From positions 1 to 9,763 of the forward strand of contig JBNLDE010000109.1 in NCBI GenBank assembly GCA_050304175.1: 9,763 bases of DNA. The letters are read 5' to 3'. The notes under the pieces are model-generated. The model worked only from the letters and a program-made list of their open reading frames with translations. It was not told where the DNA came from and searched no databases. Within the stretch, counting starts at the first letter, position 1; each line of letters opens with the position of its first letter. The position numbers were made by a program, and so were the translations under genes. This DNA is from JAIOIW01 sp050304175. GTDB taxonomy: Bacteria > Pseudomonadota > Alphaproteobacteria > Rhizobiales > Rhizobiaceae. Shown piece by piece: positions 1-5,524 of the stretch.

Positions 1-300
1 GAACAGGCCGAGAAAGAAGGACATGTTGGCGCCGATCACCAATGCGCCGCGCAGCGCATGGATCCGGCCGTTTTGCGTTTTCAGGTTCCCGAATCCGCCC
101 TCGGCATGGACGATCGCCAGCGTCACCAGAATTGCCGTCGAGGCGCGTACGAAGATGATCTGATGCAGCGGGAAGCCGCCGCCGAGGAACTTGACCAGCA
201 TGTCGTTGGTCGACATCGCGACCATGCCGGCGACGATCGCGGCAATGCCGGCCAGGTCGCCGCCGTCTTCCTCGTTCACATGGGCCTCTGTCGCACTCAT
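1..300 (-). CDS. EamA/DMT-family transporter, N-terminal part (3' end outside window)
   Basis: The first 100 codons of an inner-membrane drug/metabolite transporter superfamily (EamA) permease are present; the rest lies beyond the left edge. The translation opens MSATEAHVNEEDGGDLAGIA. Hydrophobic segments lie at about residues 16-39, 44-64 and 82-100. The stretch NDMLVKFL...FPLHQIIFVRA around residues 32-53 is typical of the first EamA repeat, with a Lys at the end of helix 1 and Gln/Arg in helix 2. Full-length members have about 300 residues and ten helices. The ATG at 300 is the first possible start, because an in-frame TGA lies 15 bases upstream. No good Shine-Dalgarno is visible, so a later GTG (codon 8) or ATG (codon 25) cannot be excluded. 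The substrate cannot be read from this fragment. The DsrE gene lies upstream on the same strand, 198 bp away. Confidence 0.85.
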   Translation of the reverse strand, partial: MSATEAHVNEEDGGDLAGIAAIVAGMVAMSTNDMLVKFLGGGFPLHQIIFVRASTAILVTLAIVHAEGGFGNLKTQNGRIHALRGALVIGANMSFFLGLF

Positions 301-334
301 GCCCGGACAGTGTCAGGCAACGGCCGGAGCGGCA

Positions 335-350
335 AGCAAAGCTTTTTGCT
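335..350. repeat. Short perfect inverted repeat upstream of the transporter
   Basis: AGCAAA (335-340) and TTTGCT (345-350) form a 6-bp dyad around GCTT, about 35-50 bp upstream of the transporter start. It could be part of an operator or a weak hairpin in the leader. It is short enough to be chance. Confidence 0.3.
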
Positions 351-358
351 GCATCGCG

Positions 359-381
359 CATGGCAGCAGGCTGGTGCCATG
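359..381. promoter_or_regulatory. 23-bp near-perfect palindrome with CATGGCA arms (candidate operator)
   Basis: CATGGCA at 359-365 and TGCCATG at 375-381 are exact reverse complements. The inner CAG (367-369) and CTG (371-373) also pair, so 10 of 11 positions are symmetric around base 370. The centre is too tight for a good RNA hairpin, which favours a protein-binding dyad. It lies about 60-80 bp upstream of the EamA transporter start, where an operator would be expected. The regulator is not identifiable. Confidence 0.4.
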
Positions 382-412
382 AAGAGTCTCTCCACCGCAG
401 GAAGAGATAAAC

Positions 413-454
413 GCACATGGCACCGGCCTCCGCTCCGTAGCGAAAGCCATGTGC
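413..454 (-). promoter_or_regulatory. Nested hairpin: possible DsrE-gene terminator or second CATGGC operator
   Basis: GCACATGGC (413-421) and GCCATGTGC (446-454) are perfect 9-bp inverted arms. Their 24-nt loop holds a second hairpin, CGCT (431-434) with AGCG (439-442). Read on the minus strand, the element lies 45 bp after the DsrE stop and is followed by GTTTATCTC, so it could be a modest terminator. However, CATGGCACC (416-424) is also the exact reverse complement of 373-381 in the neighbouring palindrome. A shared protein-binding motif is therefore an alternative reading. Confidence 0.4.
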
Positions 455-498
455 TCTCGGGCAGATTACGCCATGGATGCCCGGGCTTCGACCTGGCG

Positions 499-876
499 TC
501 AGAATACCAACAGGGTTGACCCGGCGCCGATATGTTTGGAAAGATCCGCCAGCCCGTGGGTCCCCGGCAATGCGCGGTCGCGGGTCAGGCTCAGGCCGAG
601 ATCTGACACCCCTTGCGCGGCTCCGAAGAGGTCGGCGCATCCGCCGCTCACCCCGGATATCCTGTCGCGGACGGCTTCATACAATCCGTTTGCGGGATGG
701 GCGGGCTTCACCAGTTCGGCGGGCCAGCGCGTGCCCGTCCCCTGGAAGGACAGGTCCACGTCCTCGCCCTTTTCCTTCAGGCTGAGGGTCAGAACCAGGG
801 CATTGAAGACGCGCCCGAGCGCCTCCTCTCCACCCGTGTTCGGATCCGACATGACGATGATCGCAGTCTTTGGCAT
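499..876 (-). CDS. DsrE-family small protein
   Basis: A 125-residue protein of the DsrE/DsrF-like fold. The family includes sulfur-relay proteins and many uncharacterised small cytoplasmic proteins. It begins MPKTAIIVMSDPNTGGEEAL, a first beta strand followed by a loop and a helix (about residues 16-36). A second strand (DVDLSFQGTGTRW, 39-51) follows, then HPANGLYEAVRDRISGVSGGCADLFGA (60-86) and a C-terminal strand ending STLLVF. Its only cysteine, Cys80, sits in GGCADLFGA, the position where sulfur-handling members of the superfamily place a reactive cysteine. No catalytic role is shown here. The start is well supported: AAGGAGG lies 5 nt before the ATG. The gene is divergent from the TetR gene and probably controlled by it. 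There is no Dsr or Tus partner in the window, so a role in sulfur relay is only a possibility. Confidence 0.8.
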   Translation of the reverse strand: MPKTAIIVMSDPNTGGEEALGRVFNALVLTLSLKEKGEDVDLSFQGTGTRWPAELVKPAHPANGLYEAVRDRISGVSGGCADLFGAAQGVSDLGLSLTRDRALPGTHGLADLSKHIGAGSTLLVF

Positions 877-886
877 AATTGCCTCC

Positions 887-915
887 TTGTAATTACCGAA
901 CGTTCGGTATATAAC
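887..915 (+). promoter_or_regulatory. Candidate promoter of the TetR-PNPOx operon
   Basis: TTGTAA (887-892; 4 of 6 to TTGACA) and TATAAC (910-915; 5 of 6 to TATAAT) are separated by exactly 17 bp. A start near 922 would give a leader of about 59 nt. The 16-bp palindrome at 894-909 occupies the spacer, so a bound TetR dimer would block RNA polymerase. The hexamers were read by eye. Confidence 0.5.
894..909. promoter_or_regulatory. TetR operator O1, perfect 16-bp palindrome
   Basis: TACCGAACGTTCGGTA is a perfect palindrome of 8-bp half sites, typical in size for a TetR-family dimer site. It lies between the -35 and -10 of the candidate regulator promoter and just upstream of the DsrE ribosome binding site (883-889). 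One occupied site could therefore repress both directions. A near copy lies at 952-967, centred 58 bp away (about 5.5 helical turns). Confidence 0.75.
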
Positions 916-944
916 AGGTACCGGTACGAACAGGATGCGTCAAG
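916..944 (-). promoter_or_regulatory. Candidate promoter of the DsrE gene
   Basis: On the minus strand CTTGAC (944-939) is a strong match to the rhizobial -35. GTACCT (921-916) follows after 17 bp as a weak -10 (3 of 6 to CTATAT). Transcription would start around 908-910, at the edge of operator O1, leaving a leader of about 30 nt. The -10 is poor and an alternative TTATAT lies nearby (914-909), so the exact promoter is uncertain. Confidence 0.35.
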
Positions 945-951
945 CATAATT

Positions 952-967
952 TACCGAACGTTCGAAA
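952..967. promoter_or_regulatory. TetR operator O2, imperfect copy
   Basis: TACCGAAC followed by GTTCGAAA repeats the O1 sequence. The 14 bases TTACCGAACGTTCG are identical at 893-906 and 951-964, and CGAACGTTCG (955-964) is a perfect dyad. The second half site has two mismatches, so it is probably the weaker site. It sits in the regulator leader, ending 4 bases before GGAG (972-975), the ribosome binding site for the ATG at 981. Confidence 0.65.
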
Positions 968-980
968 ACCCGGAGCTGAA

Positions 981-1565
981 ATGGCAAGACCAAGAACACT
1001 CGACGATTCCGACCTGATTGCTAAACTCTCGATGGTGTTTCGCGACGAGGGCTTTGAAGGCGCTTCGCTTTCGGATCTCGCCCAGGCAGCGGGGCTCAAG
1101 CGGGCCAGCCTCTATCACCGTTTTCCGGGCGGCAAGGAGCAAATGGCGCAGGAGGTTCTGGCCAATGCGCTTGAATGGTTCGGCGCAAACGTCGTCGGAA
1201 AGCTGCAGGGCGATGGTACGCCGCAAGACCGCCTGAACGCGGCGCTGACGACCCTGGCGGAGTTCTATGCGAACGGAAAGCTCGCCTGCCTGCTCAACAT
1301 GCTGTCGGCGCCGGACGGAACACTGCGCGCGACGGATGCAGGCATCAGGGCCGGGTTCACGGCCCTGACAGACGGGTTCGGGACAATCGCCGAGGATGCG
1401 GGCATGGCACCGGAACTGGCCCGGAAACGGGCGGTTCGGGCTGTTGCTCTATTGCATGGCAGCCTCGTGATGTCGCGCGGCCTGGGAGAAACGTACCCGT
1501 TTGCCGAATGCCTTGAAGGCATACGTGAGACATTGCTCGGCCGGGCGACGGAGGCTGACCAGTGA
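981..1565 (+). CDS. TetR/AcrR-family transcriptional repressor
   Basis: A 194-residue one-component DNA-binding regulator. The N-terminal TetR helix-turn-helix spans about residues 8-55. GASLSDLAQAAGLKRASLYH (27-46), with LKRASLYHRF as recognition helix, is the classic pattern. The C-terminal ligand/dimer domain (about 60-190) contains LACLLNMLSA with Cys103. This is close to the place where the electrophile and hypochlorite sensor NemR of E. coli has its reactive cysteine; a second cysteine is Cys177. The sensor comparison is made from memory of the family. The ATG at 981 has GGAG 5 nt upstream and starts MARPRT, usual for TetR proteins. The gene overlaps the flavoprotein gene by 4 bp (GTGA) and reads away from the DsrE gene. 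Two matching palindromes upstream imply autoregulation and control of both directions. The ligand is unknown. Confidence 0.88.
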   Translation: MARPRTLDDSDLIAKLSMVFRDEGFEGASLSDLAQAAGLKRASLYHRFPGGKEQMAQEVLANALEWFGANVVGKLQGDGTPQDRLNAALTTLAEFYANGKLACLLNMLSAPDGTLRATDAGIRAGFTALTDGFGTIAEDAGMAPELARKRAVRAVALLHGSLVMSRGLGETYPFAECLEGIRETLLGRATEADQ

Positions 1566-2176
1566 CGGCCCGTTATCAGTCCGTGTTTTTCACCCGCGCG
1601 GTGCGGGAGGCGCAGGATCGCGCAGGCAGCCGAGCCGCCTATGCGAACTATCTGGCCAGGCACGCCGACGACGCCGGGCAGGCAGATAGCCTGAACGAGA
1701 AGGTCGCGGCGTTCATCGCCGCGCGCGACAGCTTCTACATGGCCACCATAAACGAGGACGGCTGGCCCTATGTCCAACACCGCGGCGGGATACCGGGCTT
1801 TGTCCGTGTTCTTGACGGGAAGACGATCGGCTTTGCCGACTTCCGCGGCAATCGCCAGTATATCAGTGTCGGAAACATCTCGGCCGACAACCGCGTTTCC
1901 CTGTTCTTCATGGACTACGTCCACAGGGCAAGGCTCAAGCTGGTCGGCCGGGCGCGGATAGTCGGAAGCGGCGACACGCTTTTGGCGCAGCTTGCCGTAC
2001 CCGGCACCACCGCGACCGTGGAGCGCGGAATCGTCATCGAGGTCGAGGCCTTTGACTGGAACTGCGCCCAGCACATCCTCCCCCGGTTCACGGCCGGGGA
2101 ATTGCGTCCCGAGCTGGAGAGGCTGACCGCGCGGATAGCCGAGCTCGAGGCTGAATTGGCCGGAAAGCCCGCCTGA
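1562..2176 (+). CDS. Pyridoxamine 5'-phosphate oxidase-like FMN-binding protein
   Basis: A 204-residue split-barrel flavin-binding protein of the PNPOx-like superfamily, distinct from true PdxH. An N-terminal helical leader (about residues 1-50) precedes the barrel. FYMATINEDGWPYVQHRGG (58-76), NRQYISVGNI (97-106) and RVSLFFMDYVHRARLKLVGR (111-130) form strands and the probable FMN site. DWNCAQHILPRF (165-176) looks like the conserved C-terminal motif of the subfamily and includes Cys168. The end (about 181-202) is a short heptad-like coiled coil, RLTARIAELEAELAG. It starts at a GTG overlapping the regulator stop (GTGA, 1562-1565), so translation is probably coupled. Members have been linked to oxidoreductase or detoxification roles, but the substrate is unknown. 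Co-regulation with the DsrE gene by the adjoining TetR protein is inferred. Confidence 0.85.
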   Translation: MTARYQSVFFTRAVREAQDRAGSRAAYANYLARHADDAGQADSLNEKVAAFIAARDSFYMATINEDGWPYVQHRGGIPGFVRVLDGKTIGFADFRGNRQYISVGNISADNRVSLFFMDYVHRARLKLVGRARIVGSGDTLLAQLAVPGTTATVERGIVIEVEAFDWNCAQHILPRFTAGELRPELERLTARIAELEAELAGKPA

Positions 2177-2183
2177 GATGCTG

Positions 2184-2693
2184 TCAACCGGTGTCCAGGC
2201 GGTATTTCAGGAACCGGGCTCCCGCGTGCTCGACCTCGCCGACGAACCGGGCGCCGAGCCGTGCGAGCCCGCCCAGGTGCTTGCGCGACGGCGGAAGGAG
2301 AAACGTGACAAAGGGAATTCGCTCATCGGCCCTGGCGAACGCGATCGCCTCCCTGGCAATGCGGGCGCCAAGTCCGAAACAGTCCGGCTTCAGCACCAAC
2401 CCGAAGTCCCATTCCTCGCCCTCCTTCTGAAACCCACCCCATCCGACATAGGTGCCGTCGCACAGGATCGCCCAATGGCCCAGCCCGTCGCGGTGCCAGA
2501 ATGCTTCCTTTGCGGCAACGAACGCGGCCAGCCTCTGCCGGTCCCACTCGAATGTGAGAAGGGGCATGTGCGCGGCGACCCTGGGGTCGGACATATGGGC
2601 GATGATCGTCTCGGGCGGGATGTCCGGCAGCCGGGCGAAGGTAAATTTGCAATCCGGACCCGGTATCATGTCGGTACCGCCATCAATTCGCAT
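2184..2693 (-). CDS. GNAT-family N-acetyltransferase
   Basis: A 169-residue single-domain GNAT protein, expected to transfer acetyl from acetyl-CoA to an amine; the acceptor is unknown. After an N-terminal helix region (about residues 28-66) come the central strands GHWAILCDGTYVGWGGF (72-88) and EEWDFGLVLK (94-102). The acetyl-CoA loop follows as PDCFGLGARIAREAIAFA (103-120). The usual Q/R-x-x-G-x-G/A pyrophosphate motif is recognisable (G107, G109), but its first position is Asp104. A C-terminal strand ends in ARFLKYRLDTG. It converges on the flavoprotein gene, with only 7 bp between the two stops and no room for a separate terminator. The ATG at 2693 is preceded by GAAAG, a weak ribosome binding site; Met9 is an alternative start. 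Nothing ties it firmly to the TetR module. Confidence 0.75.
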   Translation of the reverse strand: MRIDGGTDMIPGPDCKFTFARLPDIPPETIIAHMSDPRVAAHMPLLTFEWDRQRLAAFVAAKEAFWHRDGLGHWAILCDGTYVGWGGFQKEGEEWDFGLVLKPDCFGLGARIAREAIAFARADERIPFVTFLLPPSRKHLGGLARLGARFVGEVEHAGARFLKYRLDTG

Positions 2694-3134
2694 CGGACCA
2701 CTTTCACACGGTGCCCCACCGCTCGGTCAAGTGCAAGACGGGCCGCTGCCGTTCAAGATTTGGTGCTGTGGCGAGGCCAAAGCCGCGCTTTTCCCTTCTC
2801 CCCTCGAAGTATTTTTCACTAATTTTATCCCCGCCCCTCCAACCGCGCGTATCCTTGGGCCAGTTCCTTCCGCGGGATCGCTTCGTCGCGACGGCGGGAT
2901 TGCGGGGAGGAACCGGCGCCTCCGTTGCGGTCTCGTGAGCCGTGGCCGGGGAGGCCGCGTTCAAGGGTTCCCCTGCGGGCATTATGACCCGTGCGTGCCG
3001 GACGGTTGCACTTTAAAGGGGAGCAGGGGAGACGGGGAAAACCTTGGCTGGCCCCCGACGCGCGAGGACCCGAAAGGACCTTGCAGATCCAGCTTCCTGG
3101 AAGCGGAACGGACGCGGACAGAAATCGCCGGGCG

Positions 3135-3150
3135 GCGATCCCCGGATCGC
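3135..3150. repeat. 16-bp palindrome in the intergenic gap
   Basis: GCGATCC (3135-3141) and GGATCGC (3144-3150) are perfect inverted arms around CC. A third GGATCGC occurs at 3178-3184. With no adjacent gene start, this may be a repeat remnant or a protein site. Confidence 0.35.
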
Positions 3151-3195
3151 ACATAGTTTGTTAGACGAGCGTGACGTGGATCGCCGTCTTCCCAT

Positions 3196-3218
3196 CTCCC
3201 CCACGTGATCCGGGGGAG
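3196..3218. repeat. GC-rich hairpin, rhizobial-type intergenic palindrome
   Basis: CTCCCCC (3196-3202) and GGGGGAG (3212-3218) are perfect arms around a 9-nt loop. The preceding CCCATCTCCCCC and the similar element 80 bp away resemble the short CTCCCC...GGGGAG palindromes scattered between genes in Rhizobiales. No T-tract follows on either strand, so a classical terminator is unlikely. Confidence 0.5.
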
Positions 3219-3278
3219 CGAACTTTGAAAATGGCCAGACGGGGCAAAACCCGGGCGTGGCGCCGGTGAAACGCGGCC

Positions 3279-3307
3279 CTATCTCTCCCCGGCAAGCGGG
3301 GAGATAG
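3279..3307 (-). terminator. GC-rich stem-loop behind hemB
   Basis: TCTCCCCG (3284-3291) pairs perfectly with CGGGGAGA (3297-3304) around the loop GCAAG. CTA (3279-3281) and TAG (3305-3307) extend the stem past a 2-nt bulge. It begins 6 bases after the hemB stop on the minus strand, where a terminator belongs, but no U-run follows. It may be a rhizobial intergenic palindrome acting as transcript 3' end protection. Confidence 0.5.
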
Positions 3308-3312
3308 AGTGC

Positions 3313-4344
3313 TCACCCCTTCAGCAGTTCAGCCACCTCCGGCGCGAAATAGGTCAGCACGCCGTCGCAGCCGGCCCGCTTGAACGCTGTCAGGCTTTCC
3401 ATCATCGCCCGCTCGTAGTCGAGCCAGCCATTCTGCGCCGCCGCATGGATCATCGCGAACTCGCCGGACACCTGGTAGGCGAAGGTCGGCATCTGGAACG
3501 TGTCCTTCAGCCGCCGGCAGATATCGAGATAGGGCAGGCCAGGCTTGACCATCACCATGTCGGCGCCCTCGGCGATGTCCTGTTCGGTCTCGCGCAGCGC
3601 CTCCTCGGTGTTGGCCGGGTCGATGTAATAGGTCTTCTTGTCGCCCTTGAGCAGACCGCCGGTGCCGACCGCCTCGCGGTAGGGACCGTAGAAGGCTGAG
3701 GCGAACTTGGTCGCGTAACTCATGATCGCGACGTCGGAGAAGCCGCCGGCGTCGAGCGCGTCGCGGATCGCGCCGATCCGCCCGTCCATCATGTCGGACG
3801 GCGCAATGATGTCGGCACCGGCCTCGGCCTGCGTCACCGCCGCGCGCGCGAGCAGCGCGACCGTCTCGTCGTTGACGATGATGCCGTCGCGCAGGATGCC
3901 GTCATGGCCGTGGCTGGTGAAAGGGTCGAGCGCGACATCGGTGATGATGCCGATCTCGGGTACCGCGTCCTTGATCGCGCGCGTCGCCTTGTTGATCACG
4001 TTGTCGGGGTCGAGCACGTGCGAGCCGGTATCGTCGCGCAGCCCCATTTCGACATAGGGGAAGGTGGCGATCGCCGGGATGCCGAGTCTCGCCGCACGCT
4101 CGGCCTCCCTGGCGGCGAGGTCGGGCGAAAGCCGGAACACGCCCGGCATCGCCGAGATCGGCTCCTTGCGGTTTTCGCCCTCGATCACGAAGATCGGCCA
4201 GATCAGGTCGTCGACGGTGAGATGGGTCTCGCGGACCAGCCGGCGCGACCAGTCGGCCTTGCGCATGCGCCTGAGCCGCCGCGACCCGGTGATCTCGTCG
4301 ACGGTGCGGGGCGGGCGGGCGGAAATGGGGTCGTGCGAGTTCAT
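3313..4344 (-). CDS. hemB: Delta-aminolevulinic acid dehydratase (porphobilinogen synthase)
   Basis: A 343-residue cytoplasmic enzyme that condenses two 5-aminolevulinate molecules to porphobilinogen for heme and cobalamin synthesis. The whole TIM-barrel family pattern is present: RRLRRMRKADWSRRLVRETH (22-41), FVIEGENRKEPISAMPGVFR (52-71), TDVALDPFTSHGHDG (135-149) and APSDMMDGR (181-189). The two active-site lysines lie in SYATKFASAFYGPYR (Lys213) and DMVMVKPGLPYLD (Lys267, the Schiff-base lysine). In zinc-type enzymes the 135-149 segment has three cysteines; here they are Ala and Asp, as in the magnesium-dependent alphaproteobacterial type. The frame is open a further 114 codons upstream, but that part overlaps the divergent gene and matches nothing. 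The ATG at 4344 has GGAGG 5 nt upstream and gives the normal family length, so it is the start. It is divergent from the HIBCH-like gene across 124 bp. Confidence 0.97.
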   Translation of the reverse strand: MNSHDPISARPPRTVDEITGSRRLRRMRKADWSRRLVRETHLTVDDLIWPIFVIEGENRKEPISAMPGVFRLSPDLAAREAERAARLGIPAIATFPYVEMGLRDDTGSHVLDPDNVINKATRAIKDAVPEIGIITDVALDPFTSHGHDGILRDGIIVNDETVALLARAAVTQAEAGADIIAPSDMMDGRIGAIRDALDAGGFSDVAIMSYATKFASAFYGPYREAVGTGGLLKGDKKTYYIDPANTEEALRETEQDIAEGADMVMVKPGLPYLDICRRLKDTFQMPTFAYQVSGEFAMIHAAAQNGWLDYERAMMESLTAFKRAGCDGVLTYFAPEVAELLKG

Positions 4345-4408
4345 CGCGGCCTCCGATCGAGAAACTGCCCGTTTGAACCACCAAACCGGACCCGCCGCAA
4401 CAGCGCCA

Positions 4409-4438
4409 TTGACAAAAAAGTGCGCCCGCCCGTAAGCC
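4409..4438 (+). promoter_or_regulatory. Candidate promoter of the HIBCH-DUF6163 operon
   Basis: A perfect -35 hexamer, TTGACA (4409-4414), lies in the hemB divergent gap. The best -10 is weak: TAAGCC at 4433-4438 with an 18-bp spacer. Transcription would start near 4445, about 24 bases before the GTG start. Confidence 0.4.
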
Positions 4439-4468
4439 GAAGGCCGGTCAATTGCAGGGGGACGATGC

Positions 4469-5524
4469 GTGGAAGCGGATTTCGGCGGCAACGGGGAGAT
4501 TCGTTTCGAACGGCAGGGCAGGGCCGCGATCGTAACGCTGACGCGGCCGAAGGCGCTCAATGCGCTCACCCACACCATGGTGCTGGCGCTGGCACGCGCG
4601 TTGACCAAATGGGAGCGCGACGACGCCGTGCATCTCGTGGCGATCCGTGGCGAGGGCCGCGCCTTTTGCGCCGGCGGCGACATCATGGATATCTACCATG
4701 CCGGCAGGGCCGGAACGCCGCTGACCGGCTTCTTTGCCGACGAGTATCGCCTCAACGCCCATATCGGGCGCTTTTCCAAACCCTACGTCGCGCTGATCGA
4801 CGGAATCGTGATGGGCGGCGGTGTCGGCGTTTCGGTGCACGGCTCGCACCGCGTCTTCGGCGACAATGCGAGCTTCGCCATGCCCGAGGTCGGCATCGGC
4901 TTCTTCCCCGATGTCGGCGGCGCGCATTTCCTGCCCCGGCTGGCCGGCCATGCCGGCATGTGGCTTGGCCTGACCGGGTCGCGCATCGGTCAGGGCGACA
5001 GCCTTGCGCTCGGGGTTGCGACCCATGCTGTGGCCTCGGCCGATCTCGACGCCGTGCTCGACCGGTTGTGCGAGACCGGCGACGCCGATGCGGCTGCCGC
5101 CGCTTTCGCCGCCGAAGTGCCGGCGAAGATGGACGCGGGGCAGCGCAAGGCGATCGCCCGGCATTTCTCCGGCGCCTCGCTCGATGCGATCGTGCGGTCG
5201 CTGCAGGCCGCGGCGGGCGAGGGCGACGAATTTGCGGCCGCCACGCTGAAGACGATGCTGGCGAAGTCGCCGACCAGCCTGCGCGTCGCCTTCCGTCAGA
5301 TCCGGGAGGGCGCGCGCCTGTCGATGGATGACTGCATGCGCATGGAGTTCCGCATCCTCAACCGGATGCTCGCCGGAAAGGATTTCTACGAGGGCATCCG
5401 CGCCGTCCTGATCGACAAGGGCGATACGCCCCGCTGGCGGCCGGCCGATCTGGCGAGCGTCACGGACGCCGCCGTCGATGCCTATTTCGCGCCTCTCGGG
5501 ACAGCCGAACTGGAGTTGCCATGA
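4469..5524 (+). CDS. 3-Hydroxyisobutyryl-CoA hydrolase-like enoyl-CoA hydratase family protein
   Basis: A 351-residue crotonase-fold enzyme. Its length and C-terminal part match 3-hydroxyisobutyryl-CoA hydrolases rather than plain enoyl-CoA hydratases of about 260 residues. The CoA/oxyanion-hole motifs are GEGRAFCAGGDI (61-72) and IDGIVMGGGVGVSVHG (110-125). MPEVGIGFFPDVGG (138-151) supplies Glu140 and Asp148, the acid residues used by HIBCH. The C-terminal MEFRILNRMLAGKDFYEGIR and the following VLIDKGDTPRW are also characteristic. The likely reaction is hydrolysis of 3-hydroxyisobutyryl-CoA to 3-hydroxyisobutyrate in valine breakdown. No other valine gene is nearby, so another beta-hydroxyacyl-CoA or an isomerase role is possible. 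The start is GTG with AGGGGGA 6 nt upstream; an ATG at 4465 is in another frame. The stop overlaps the ATG of the next gene. Confidence 0.85.
   Translation: MEADFGGNGEIRFERQGRAAIVTLTRPKALNALTHTMVLALARALTKWERDDAVHLVAIRGEGRAFCAGGDIMDIYHAGRAGTPLTGFFADEYRLNAHIGRFSKPYVALIDGIVMGGGVGVSVHGSHRVFGDNASFAMPEVGIGFFPDVGGAHFLPRLAGHAGMWLGLTGSRIGQGDSLALGVATHAVASADLDAVLDRLCETGDADAAAAAFAAEVPAKMDAGQRKAIARHFSGASLDAIVRSLQAAAGEGDEFAAATLKTMLAKSPTSLRVAFRQIREGARLSMDDCMRMEFRILNRMLAGKDFYEGIRAVLIDKGDTPRWRPADLASVTDAAVDAYFAPLGTAELELP

Larger units (their letters stand above)
2694..3312. other. 619-bp gap between hemB and the GNAT gene with no credible gene
   Basis: Open frames exist on both strands (for example 2704-2982 minus), but none has a ribosome binding site, family motif or natural composition; they are rich in Arg, Gly and Pro. 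An AT-rich patch lies at 2808-2828 inside otherwise GC-rich DNA. A 16-bp palindrome lies at 3135-3150, and two GC-rich hairpins at 3196-3218 and 3279-3307. No tRNA, rRNA or recognised riboswitch was found. The GNAT promoter should lie near 2694-2760. A remnant gene or small RNA is possible but unsupported. Confidence 0.6.

Noticed and set aside
313..354. 13-codon leader ORF (MQQKALLAAPAVA) before the EamA transporter
   Set aside because: No ribosome binding site, and short frames of this size arise readily by chance; it only shows the stop that limits the transporter start.
2704..2982. 92-codon minus-strand open frame in the 619-bp gap
   Set aside because: No ribosome binding site at its ATG, low-complexity Arg/Gly/Pro-rich translation, no family motif, and it ends just before the GNAT start where promoter DNA is expected.
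4345..4686. 114-codon N-terminal extension of hemB
   Set aside because: It overlaps the divergent HIBCH-like gene, resembles no HemB, and the ATG at 4344 has a strong Shine-Dalgarno and gives normal length.
3904..5331. Long plus-strand frame spanning hemB and the HIBCH-like gene
   Set aside because: Arg-rich antisense/out-of-frame shadow of two well-identified genes, a common effect of high GC content.
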